From: Ramlibacter tataouinensis
GTDB taxonomy: Bacteria > Pseudomonadota > Gammaproteobacteria > Burkholderiales > Burkholderiaceae_C
Direction: 5' to 3'
Length of the DNA: 19,253 nt
Assembly: GCA_002427815.1 (NCBI GenBank)
Contig: DIZF01000085.1
Coordinates: forward strand, 1-19,253
The position numbers and the translations under genes are program-made. Positions 8,150 through 14,037 of the stretch are shown here, one piece after another; position 1 is the first letter of the stretch; each line of letters starts with the position of its first letter. The notes under the pieces were generated by a model, which was not told the DNA's origin, ran no database searches, and worked only from the letters and a program-made list of their open reading frames with translations.

Positions 8150-9084
8150 GGCGCAGCCTCGTGCCGGGCCGGCTTCCGGGTGGCTGGAGCGACGCCGGGG
8201 TCACGGCCCTTCCAGAAGGTTGCCAGCGTCATGCCTGCGATGATGTGCCAGATGCCCCACCATGCCGTCACGATCGCCATGCCCCCCAGGCCGTTGAAGA
8301 AGTTGAAGATCAGGATCAGCCCCAGGCCGGAATTCTGAATGCCCATTTCGAAGGTGATGGCCCGGCGGTCGCGTTCGGGCAGGCCGATGGCCGCGGACAG
8401 TCCGTACCCCGTGGCCAGCGCCAGCAGATTGTGGATGAACACCACCAGCAGCACCAGTTTCACGTAGACCAGGAAGTAGCTGAAGTTGGCGGCCAGGGCG
8501 CCAACGATGAAACCGGCCAGCACCAGCAGCGACAACCATTTCATGGGCTTGCGCACGCGCTGCGCAAAGACCGGGAAGCGCCGCGCCACCCACATGCCCA
8601 GGACCAGCGGAACGCCCAGCAGCAGCACGATGACCTGCAGCATTTCCCAGGGGCTCATCGCCACCTGCTTCATCAGCGGGCTCGTGATCGGGTGCAGGTT
8701 GCCCCAGAACGCGAAGTTCAGCGGCGTCATGACGAGGGCCACTGCGGTGGACAGGGCGCTGACGCTGACCGATAGCGCGGTATTGCCACGCGCGTAGTGA
8801 ACCAGGAAGTTCGAGATGTGCCCGGCCGGGCAGGACGACACGAGAATCATGCCCAGCGCAATGCTCGGCAGCGGATTGAGCACCCAGACCAGCACGTAGG
8901 TCATGGCCGGGAACAGGATATGGTGGCCGACCAGCGCGAGGGCCTTGGGCGTCCTCAACGCGAGTTTGAAGTCCTCGACCTTCAGCTCCAGCGCCACGCC
9001 GAACATCACCAGCCCCAGTACCGCGTTCAGGATCGCGAGGGTCTGGGGATTGAAGCTCAGGTGCACCTGGTCGATAGGCGCCAT
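8146..9084 (-). CDS. Bile acid:sodium symporter (BASS/SBF) family transporter
   Basis: 312 residues, about nine or ten membrane helices, inner membrane. Family landmarks are the helix-break region SSCPAGHISN at 83-92 followed by GNTALSVSVSALST, and the second crossover FEMGIQNSGL, where Glu246, Gln250 and Asn251 match the sodium-site residues of bacterial ASBT homologues. These carriers import organic anions (bile acids, keto acids, pantothenate, sulfonates) with sodium. The ATG at 9084 has a strong GAGGAG ribosome site seven bases upstream, unlike the genes behind it, so this looks like the first gene of the five-gene coupled block. The 131 bases separating it from the DUF2783 stop contain a strong hairpin. 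In this setting it probably brings in the substrate of the following oxidoreductases; that is inference. Confidence 0.92.
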   Translation of the reverse strand: MAPIDQVHLSFNPQTLAILNAVLGLVMFGVALELKVEDFKLALRTPKALALVGHHILFPAMTYVLVWVLNPLPSIALGMILVSSCPAGHISNFLVHYARGNTALSVSVSALSTAVALVMTPLNFAFWGNLHPITSPLMKQVAMSPWEMLQVIVLLLGVPLVLGMWVARRFPVFAQRVRKPMKWLSLLVLAGFIVGALAANFSYFLVYVKLVLLVVFIHNLLALATGYGLSAAIGLPERDRRAITFEMGIQNSGLGLILIFNFFNGLGGMAIVTAWWGIWHIIAGMTLATFWKGRDPGVAPATRKPARHEAAP

Positions 9085-9172
9085 CGTGTGTCTCCTCGTT
9101 TTGGAATTCCCGGTCGGCGCCGTCGTGCGATGGCGAGCCGGTCCCCTGGTTTGCAGAGGACTTTAGGGCATA

Positions 9173-9198
9173 CGCGGCGTGCCGGCCTGCACGCCGCG
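9173..9198. repeat. Strong inverted repeat between DUF2783 and the symporter gene
   Basis: Arms CGCGGCGTG (9173-9181) and CACGCCGCG (9190-9198) pair perfectly over nine G/C-rich base pairs around an 8-base loop. No T run follows on either strand. It may be a partial transcription stop, an mRNA-stabilising hairpin at the end of the upstream cistrons, or a protein site. Confidence 0.6.
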
Positions 9199-9215
9199 CG
9201 ACACAGGGCCGGGCT

Positions 9216-9404
9216 TCAGGCCGGCAACTGCCGTGCGGCCTCGATGCAATCGCGCAGAACCTTGGCGTCGCCGACCTGATTGGCCAGCAGCAGGATCAGG
9301 CGCGCGTTGAGCAGTTCGGACTGCTCTTTGGACAATCCCTCGTGCGCGTCCAGGAGCTGCTCGTAGAAACTGTCGGCGTCCTGCAGATTGAGATTGGTCT
9401 TCAT
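9216..9404 (-). CDS. DUF2783 small protein
   Basis: 62 residues, mostly helical and acidic, with the pattern DxxxFYEQLLDAHEGLS followed by SELLNARLILLLANQVGD, which I recognise as DUF2783, a small family found beside FAD-dependent hydroxylases. No signal peptide, no cysteine motif beyond a single Cys. The ATG at 9404 overlaps the stop codon of the hydroxylase as ATGA, so it depends on translation of that gene. A role as an accessory subunit or stabiliser of the flavoprotein is suggested only by the coupling; no function is established that I know of. Confidence 0.8.
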   Translation of the reverse strand: MKTNLNLQDADSFYEQLLDAHEGLSKEQSELLNARLILLLANQVGDAKVLRDCIEAARQLPA

Positions 9405-11125
9405 GCCCGTTTTCCCGGTTCGCCCTGGACACCCAGTGCCTTGCCCACTGCGTGCACCAGCGTGGAGTCGATGCTTTCGCCGGTCGCGGCCACGTAGCTG
9501 TCGGGCCGTATCAGGGCCCAGGCATGGCCGAAAACGTGACAGGCCCCTTGCAGATGGCCTTGCTGGTCGACCACATGATCGAGCGCGGCGGGCTGGTCGT
9601 CGCTGCTGGCCACCTGGACCGACCGCACCGGCATGGTCTGGCTCAGCGCGCGCAGCCGCTCGAGCGCTTGCGGCCCGGTGGGGCCAAAGAACAGCAGCAG
9701 CAACCTGCCGTCCGCCCACTGCAGCAGATCGTTCACGCATCCTTTGGAGCCGTCCGCCCAGCGGAAGCTCACGTTCTGCACTGGCTGGCCGCCGGTGGGG
9801 TCGCAAACGCTGGAGTGGGTGTAGGGGTTGGCGATCGCCATGCGCCCGGTATTGACCAGTTGCCGGGCGAAGACATATTGGCGGGCCAGGCCGATGGTGG
9901 CGTCGCGGAACAGCTTCTCCATGCCCGCTGCCGGCCGCAGGAAGCGCGCTGTGCGGTTGGTCACCTTCACGTTCTGCTGGGCGGCGTCATGCCGTTCCTC
10001 GTGATAGCTGTCCAGCAACGCCGGCCCGGCAACGCCTTTCATCGCGGCGGCCAGCTTCCAGGCCAGGTTGTCGGCGTCCGAGACGCCGGTGTTGCCGCCG
10101 CGCGCGCCGAAGGGGCTCACCACCTTGGCTGCGTCGCCCATGAAGAACACGCGGCCGTGGCGCATGCGGTCGATGCATTCGCTGCGGTAGGCGTAGGGCC
10201 CGACCCAGACGATCTCCAGCTCGCAGTCGGCGCCGAATTGGCGGACCAGCCGCTCGCGCACCACCTCTTCCCGGCTGACCTGGTCGGGGTCGGCGTTGGG
10301 CGCCATCTGGTAGTCGATGCGCCAGACGTTGTCGCCCATCAGGTGCTGCCAGACTGCCCGGCCCTCATTGAAGGGCGCTTCGATCCACGTATGGCGCTCC
10401 ACCGGCGGATGCTTGCTGAAGCGCACGTCGGCGATGCACCAGCGGTCGTCGCCCTTTTTGGCCGTGACCGAGGCGCCGACCCAGGCCCGGAACGGGCTGT
10501 GCGCGCCGCTGGCGTCGATCACGTGATCGGCGCGCATCCGGTACTCGCCCACGGGCGTGGCGATGGTCAGTGTGGCGCACTCGTTGTTCTGCTCGAACGC
10601 CGTCACCCGGTTGCGCCAGCGCAGGTCGATGTGGCCGAGTTCGCGGACGCGCTCCACCAGGAAACCCTCGATGTAGAACTGCTGGATGTTGATGAAGGGC
10701 GGCTGGCTGGAGAGGTTGTAGCCGCTTTGCTGGCGCAGGTCGAACGAATAGACCTCGTCCTGGCCGGCGAACGTGCGGCCCACGCTCCACTGGATTCCCT
10801 TGGCCGCGATGCGGTCGTAAACGCCCAGGCGCTCGAAGATTTCCAGCGATTTCTGCGTGTAGCAGATGCCGCGCGACGAGGCGCCCTTGGCGCCCACCGT
10901 GTTGTCCTCGTCCAGCAGCACCGCCGGCACACCGTAGCGTGCCAGCGAACAAGCCAGGGTCAGGCCGGCCAGCCCGGCGCCGACGATGACGATGGGGTGG
11001 TGGCTCACTTCGCCGCTCGCGATTTCCGGCGGTTCGACAAACGGATACTCGGGCAGGCGGTAGCCGCTGCCCTGGGTGAATTCGTAGCCGCTGGGAAAGG
11101 GTGTCTCCGCGTAACCGACCGCCAT
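9401..11125 (-). CDS. Class A FAD-dependent aromatic hydroxylase (MhpA-like)
   Basis: 574 residues, of the length of 3-(3-hydroxyphenyl)propionate hydroxylase (MhpA) and related PF01494 flavoprotein monooxygenases, which use NAD(P)H and O2 to hydroxylate phenolic rings. The FAD-binding GxGxxG (VGAGLAGL) is at 49-54, preceded by a roughly 40-residue N-terminal extension rich in Gly, Tyr and Pro. The middle motif is DASGAHSPFR at 204-213, a variant of the usual DGxxSxxR, and the third motif GDAAKVVSPFGARGGNTG starts at 330 with the FAD ribityl-binding Asp331. The last ~170 residues form the thioredoxin-like C-terminal domain of this family. ATG at 11125 is chosen because AGGAGAG lies five bases upstream; the frame is open further to 11314 but lacks coding character there. 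It follows the VOC gene by 80 bases and overlaps the DUF2783 start. The exact aromatic substrate is unknown. Confidence 0.9.
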   Translation of the reverse strand: MAVGYAETPFPSGYEFTQGSGYRLPEYPFVEPPEIASGEVSHHPIVIVGAGLAGLTLACSLARYGVPAVLLDEDNTVGAKGASSRGICYTQKSLEIFERLGVYDRIAAKGIQWSVGRTFAGQDEVYSFDLRQQSGYNLSSQPPFINIQQFYIEGFLVERVRELGHIDLRWRNRVTAFEQNNECATLTIATPVGEYRMRADHVIDASGAHSPFRAWVGASVTAKKGDDRWCIADVRFSKHPPVERHTWIEAPFNEGRAVWQHLMGDNVWRIDYQMAPNADPDQVSREEVVRERLVRQFGADCELEIVWVGPYAYRSECIDRMRHGRVFFMGDAAKVVSPFGARGGNTGVSDADNLAWKLAAAMKGVAGPALLDSYHEERHDAAQQNVKVTNRTARFLRPAAGMEKLFRDATIGLARQYVFARQLVNTGRMAIANPYTHSSVCDPTGGQPVQNVSFRWADGSKGCVNDLLQWADGRLLLLFFGPTGPQALERLRALSQTMPVRSVQVASSDDQPAALDHVVDQQGHLQGACHVFGHAWALIRPDSYVAATGESIDSTLVHAVGKALGVQGEPGKRA

Positions 11126-11205
11126 GCTCTCTCCTGATGTGGGGCGTCCGCCCTGAGTTGGGGAAGCCGGGGGGCTGGTGCCCCGCGGCCGCCGTGAACG
11201 GACCG

Positions 11206-11823
11206 CTATTTTCGCGCGCCGACTTCGGGACGGTCGTTTTGCTGGGGCTTCAGCGGTTCGCTGGCCTTGCCGGCGGCGCGGTCCTTGCGCCACTGTTCCT
11301 TGCGCGCTGTCCACTCGGACAAGCGGGCGTGCGCCGTCTTGCTCTCCTGCAGCATCTGGAATTCGTCGGCTAGCTGGGCCGTGAGCTCCAGCCGGACTCC
11401 GTTCGGGTCGAAGAAATAGATGCTGTGGAAGATGTGGTGGTCGGTCACTCCGAGCACTTCGACGCCGTGCGCCTGAAGCCGGGCCTTCATGTCCAGCAGG
11501 GCCTGTTGCGAGTCGACCCGAAAAGAGATGTGGTTGACCCAGATCGGCGTGTTGGGCGAGGGCTGGGCCGCTTCGTCATCGCCCAGGTCGAAGAAGGCGA
11601 TGAATGAACCGTCCTGCAGGCGGAAGAAGAAGTGGGTGTAGGGGCAGTACTCGCCGGTGCTCGGGACGTGGTCGCTCTGGATGATGTGGTAGAGCGGCAG
11701 GCCCAGGATGTCCTCGTAGAAATGCCGGGTTTCCTCGGCATCCTTGGCGCGGTAGGCGTAGTGGTGCAGCTGGTGAATCGGCGGGGGCGCGGGCATCACG
11801 GCTTTGCTGAGAACGGCGGCCAT
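11206..11823 (-). CDS. VOC-fold (glyoxalase / extradiol dioxygenase-like) protein
   Basis: 205 residues. One vicinal-oxygen-chelate module of two beta-alpha-beta-beta-beta units: the first starts HHYAYRAKDAEETRHFYEDILGL (His20/21 as the likely metal ligand), the second starts WVNHISFRV (His98), and YFFDPNGVRLELTAQ supplies Glu146. These fit a divalent-metal site as in glyoxalases and ring-cleavage dioxygenases. The final ~45 residues are a charged helical tail outside the fold. The start is the ATG at 11823 with AGGAGA upstream; the frame stays open to 11973 but that part is the promoter region. It is the first gene of the minus-strand block and sits directly upstream of the FAD hydroxylase, so it may act on the hydroxylated product, although a single-module VOC protein could equally be a lyase, isomerase or thiol transferase. 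Confidence 0.85.
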   Translation of the reverse strand: MAAVLSKAVMPAPPPIHQLHHYAYRAKDAEETRHFYEDILGLPLYHIIQSDHVPSTGEYCPYTHFFFRLQDGSFIAFFDLGDDEAAQPSPNTPIWVNHISFRVDSQQALLDMKARLQAHGVEVLGVTDHHIFHSIYFFDPNGVRLELTAQLADEFQMLQESKTAHARLSEWTARKEQWRKDRAAGKASEPLKPQQNDRPEVGARK

Positions 11824-11839
11824 CGGCTCTCCTTCCAAT

Positions 11840-11872
11840 TTACTAATGCGTAACGCGTTTACTATACCGTAA
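11840..11872. promoter_or_regulatory. Tandem operator-like repeat upstream of the VOC gene
   Basis: Two copies of TTACTA-N4-GTAA lie at 11840-11853 and 11859-11872, exactly 19 bases apart. Each copy is itself an inverted repeat (TTAC...GTAA), and the spacer between them forms a third, GTAA-N5-TTAC. On the minus strand the second copy contains TATAGT (11866-11861), a possible -10 box. The site ends 16 bases before the VOC start codon, so a bound dimeric repressor (TetR, MarR or GntR type) would block transcription or early elongation. The regulator is not in the window. Confidence 0.55.
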
Positions 11873-11879
11873 TGGGCTC

Positions 11880-11901
11880 GGGCGCATGCTCGGGTGCGCC
11901 C
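11880..11901. repeat. Inverted repeat in the divergent control region
   Basis: GGGCGCA (11880-11886) and TGCGCCC (11895-11901) pair perfectly around an 8-base loop. It lies in the presumed leader of the minus-strand operon, between the candidate promoter and the tandem operator. It has no T run and is more likely a protein site or leader hairpin than a terminator. Confidence 0.4.
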
Positions 11902-11920
11902 TCCAAATCGATCGGACTTA

Positions 11921-11949
11921 TTGACAGCATAAAGTAAATAGCTAATAAC
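11921..11949 (+). promoter_or_regulatory. Candidate promoter for the rubrerythrin operon
   Basis: A perfect -35 box TTGACA is at 11921-11926 on the plus strand, in a locally A/T-rich stretch. The best -10 choices 16-17 bases downstream (TAATAA at 11943 or AATAAC at 11944) are poor matches, so the promoter would need an activator or lies elsewhere. The rubrerythrin start is about 120 bases further on. Confidence 0.3.
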
Positions 11950-11955
11950 TATCAA
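11926..11955 (-). promoter_or_regulatory. Candidate promoter for the VOC / hydroxylase operon
   Basis: On the minus strand TTGATA (11955-11950) and TATGCT (11931-11926) are separated by 18 bases, five-of-six and four-of-six matches to sigma-70 boxes. Its -10 box shares a base with the plus-strand TTGACA, so the two divergent promoters would compete. Start of transcription would be near 11919, leaving a leader of about 95 bases that contains the tandem operator. Confidence 0.35.
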
Positions 11956-12014
11956 ACGCATTGACGCAGCCAATTAGACGAAGGCCCCGGGACGGACTAA
12001 TCTTCACCGGTCGT

Positions 12015-12031
12015 TTGACCTCTGTGGTCAA
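12015..12031. promoter_or_regulatory. Inverted repeat TTGACC-N5-GGTCAA upstream of rubrerythrin
   Basis: Perfect 6-base arms at 12015-12020 and 12026-12031 around TCTGT, extendable to CGTT/AACG if one T is bulged. It lies 39 bases before the rubrerythrin start codon, a suitable position for a dimeric regulator of the plus-strand operon or a leader hairpin. The regulator cannot be named from the sequence. Confidence 0.4.
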
Positions 12032-12070
12032 CGCGATCGCTCGCATTCATCAACCTTCAAGGAGAGTTCC

Positions 12071-12493
12071 ATGGCAGCACTCAAAGGCTCCAAAACGGAA
12101 GAGAACCTGAAAGCCGCATTTGCCGGCGAATCCCAGGCCAATCGTCGCTACCTCTACTTCGCAAACAAGGCCGACGTGGAAGGCCAGAACGACGTGGCGG
12201 CGCTGTTCCGTTCGACCGCCGAGGGCGAGACGGGGCATGCCCACGGGCACCTCGAATGGCTCGAGCAGTGCGGCGACCCCGCCACCGGTCTGCCCATCGG
12301 ACCGACGCGCGACAACCTCAAGGCGGCAGTGGCCGGTGAAACCCATGAGTACACCGACATGTACCCGGGGATGGCCAAGACAGCGCGCCAGGAAGGTCAC
12401 GACGAAGTGGCCGACTGGTTCGAGACGCTGGCCAAGGCCGAGCGGTCGCACGCCAACCGCTACCAGAAGGCGCTGAACGAACTGGTGGACTGA
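12071..12493 (+). CDS. Rubrerythrin-family diiron protein (no rubredoxin domain)
   Basis: 140 residues forming the four-helix ferritin-like diiron domain. The ligand set is visible: Glu20 (GESQANRRY), Glu53 and His56 (EGETGHAH), Glu90 and Glu93 (GETHEY), Glu124 and His127 (AERSH). Rubrerythrins reduce hydrogen peroxide in the cytoplasm; classical ones carry a C-terminal rubredoxin domain that feeds electrons. That domain is absent here, so an external donor is needed, and the Fe-S protein encoded next is the obvious candidate. The ATG at 12071 has an AAGGAGA ribosome site at good spacing, the strongest on this strand. It opens the plus-strand trio, diverging from the hydroxylase operon, with promoter-like boxes about 120-150 bases upstream. 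Family assignment is secure; the actual substrate is not tested. Confidence 0.93.
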   Translation: MAALKGSKTEENLKAAFAGESQANRRYLYFANKADVEGQNDVAALFRSTAEGETGHAHGHLEWLEQCGDPATGLPIGPTRDNLKAAVAGETHEYTDMYPGMAKTARQEGHDEVADWFETLAKAERSHANRYQKALNELVD

Positions 12494-12504
12494 AGAGCGT
12501 TTTT

Positions 12505-12607
12505 CCTCTCTCTTGGGAGATGTGTTTCTCCCATGGGAGAGGGTTGGGGTGAAGGTTGGTTCCCGCGCCCCTTCACCCCAGCCCTCACCCTGACCTCCCC
12601 GCGGGGA
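12505..12607. repeat. Palindromic intergenic repeat (REP-like)
   Basis: The gap between rubrerythrin and the Fe-S gene consists almost wholly of inverted repeats: GGGAGA (12515-12520) with TCTCCC (12527-12532); a 15-base arm at 12541-12555 (GGGTTGGGGTGAAGG) with 12570-12584, one G-U mismatch; and the 12-base palindrome TCCCCGCGGGGA at 12596-12607. The GGGAGAGGGTTGGGGTGA style is like dispersed intergenic repeats I associate with Burkholderiales genomes. It ends 23 bases before the next start codon and could fold in the mRNA, damping or stabilising downstream expression. Confidence 0.7.
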
Positions 12608-12630
12608 AGAGTCGCAAAGAAAGAACCAAA

Positions 12631-13986
12631 ATGGCAGCGCGCGAAGGCAACCTCGAGGCACCGACCCGGCATCCCATCGACTGGAAGAACCCGGATTACT
12701 ACAACGAGGAAAAGGCTTTCGTCGAGCTGGAGCGCATCTTCGACATCTGCCACGGTTGCCGCCGCTGCGTGAGCCTTTGCGGCGCCTTCCCCACGCTGTT
12801 CGACCTGGTCGACGAAAACAGCACGCAGGAAGTTCACGGCGTGGACAAGAAGGATTACTGGAAGGTGGTCGACCAGTGCTACCTGTGCGACCTGTGCTAC
12901 ATGACCAAGTGCCCGTACGTGCCGCCGCACGAATGGAACCTGGATTTTCCCCACACCATGCTGCGCGCCAAGGCCATCAAGTTCAAGAGCGGCGGCGTGA
13001 CCTTCGGCGAGAAGTTCCTGTCGTCGACCGACGTGCATGGCCAGTTTGCCGGCATTCCGATCGTGGTTCAGGTGGCCAATGCGGTGAACCAGACCAAGCC
13101 CGCGCGCGCGGCCATGGAACACGTGCTTCATGTGGACCGCAACGCCTGGATGCCGGCGCTGGCCACCCGCAGGTTCCGCTCGGGGGCGCCGAAGTCCCAG
13201 GATTTCGTGGTCAAGGACGGCATGAAGACGCCGGGCAAGGTCGCGATCTTCTCGACCTGCTATGTCAACTACAACGAGCCCGGCATCGGCCACGACCTGC
13301 TCAAGGTGCTGGAGCACAACGAAGTGCCCTACCTGCTGGTGGAAAAGGAAAAGTGCTGCGGCATGCCCAAGCTGGAGCTGGGTGACCTGGAATCGGTGAA
13401 CAAGAGCAAGGAAGCCAACATTCCGGTGCTGGTGAAATACGCCAGGGACGGTTTCGCCATCCTCACCGCCGTGCCCAGCTGCACGCTGATGTTCAAGCAG
13501 GAAATTCCGCTGATGTATCCCGACGACGCGGATGTGCAGGCCGTGAAGGAAGCCATGTGGGACCCGTTCGAGTACCTCGCCGCGCGCAAGCGCGACGGAC
13601 TGCTCAAGACCGACTTCAGTCAGCCGCTGGGCAAGGTCAGCTACCACGTCCCCTGCCACAGCCGGGTACAGAACATCGGCCGCAAGACCGAGGAACTGCT
13701 CAAGCTGGTGCCCGACACCTTTGTGCAGACCAACGAGCGCTGTTCGGGGCACGCCGGCACGTTCGGCGTGAAGAAGCCGTTCCATGATATGGCGATGAAG
13801 ATCGGCAAGCCGCTGTTCAAGAAAATGGCCGAGCATCCCCAGGGCGGGCAGCCCGATTTCATCAGCTCGGACTGTCCGCTGGGCGGCCACCACATCGGCC
13901 AGGGGTTCGATGTCAATTCGCTGGGCACGCCCCGGCTGGCCCATCCGCTCACGCTGTTGCGGATGGCGTATGGATTGAAAGACTGA
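12631..13986 (+). CDS. GlpC/HdrD-like Fe-S oxidoreductase (two 4Fe-4S sites, two CCG-type domains)
   Basis: 451 residues, soluble, no signal peptide. Two ferredoxin-type cysteine sets open the protein: C40-x2-C43-x2-C46-x3-C50 and C83-x2-C86-x2-C89-x4-C94-P, the second with one residue more than the usual x3. Two cysteine-rich CCG-type domains follow, as in heterodisulfide reductase HdrD and glycerol-3-phosphate dehydrogenase subunit GlpC: the first with Cys210, C242-C243-G and Cys284, the second with Cys342, CSG at 371-373 (Ser in place of the second Cys) and Cys415. It is therefore an electron carrier or thiol/disulfide-type redox protein, not a GlpC proper since no glpA/glpB is nearby. The start at 12631 follows the repeat element and has only a weak AAGAAAG ribosome site. 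Placed between rubrerythrin and DUF3501, a trio I recognise as recurring in proteobacteria, it may be the rubrerythrin reductase. Confidence 0.88.
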   Translation: MAAREGNLEAPTRHPIDWKNPDYYNEEKAFVELERIFDICHGCRRCVSLCGAFPTLFDLVDENSTQEVHGVDKKDYWKVVDQCYLCDLCYMTKCPYVPPHEWNLDFPHTMLRAKAIKFKSGGVTFGEKFLSSTDVHGQFAGIPIVVQVANAVNQTKPARAAMEHVLHVDRNAWMPALATRRFRSGAPKSQDFVVKDGMKTPGKVAIFSTCYVNYNEPGIGHDLLKVLEHNEVPYLLVEKEKCCGMPKLELGDLESVNKSKEANIPVLVKYARDGFAILTAVPSCTLMFKQEIPLMYPDDADVQAVKEAMWDPFEYLAARKRDGLLKTDFSQPLGKVSYHVPCHSRVQNIGRKTEELLKLVPDTFVQTNERCSGHAGTFGVKKPFHDMAMKIGKPLFKKMAEHPQGGQPDFISSDCPLGGHHIGQGFDVNSLGTPRLAHPLTLLRMAYGLKD

Positions 13987-13991
13987 CGATT

Positions 13992-14021
13992 TTGGGGACA
14001 GGCCTTCAGCTCTGTCCCCAA
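13992..14021. repeat. Dispersed palindromic repeat, copy 1
   Basis: Perfect 10-base arms TTGGGGACAG (13992-14001) and CTGTCCCCAA (14012-14021) close a 10-base loop. The reverse complement of 13994-14019 matches 19205-19230 at 23 of 26 positions, so this is one member of a dispersed family. It sits in the 51-base gap between the Fe-S gene and DUF3501 and would form a stable hairpin in the mRNA, 16 bases before the DUF3501 start. No T run, so probably not a terminator. Confidence 0.75.
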
Positions 14022-14037
14022 CTGATGAAGACCAGAT

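Noticed and set aside
7170..8204. 345-codon N-terminal extension of the SDR protein (622-residue version)
   Set aside because: Out-of-frame reading of the epimerase gene; the SDR fold begins at the ATGA overlap.
9452..11137. 561-codon plus-strand frame opposite the FAD hydroxylase
   Set aside because: Shadow frame; no domain, and the opposite strand carries all three FAD motifs.
11824..11973. 50-codon N-terminal extension of the VOC protein
   Set aside because: A/T-rich and full of operator and promoter-like sequence; the ATG at 11823 has AGGAGA at proper spacing.
12631..13986. Calling the Fe-S protein GlpC of an anaerobic glycerol-3-phosphate dehydrogenase
   Set aside because: No glpA or glpB beside it, altered cysteine patterns, and a conserved rubrerythrin/DUF3501 context; the ugp genes nearby belong to a separate operon on the other strand.
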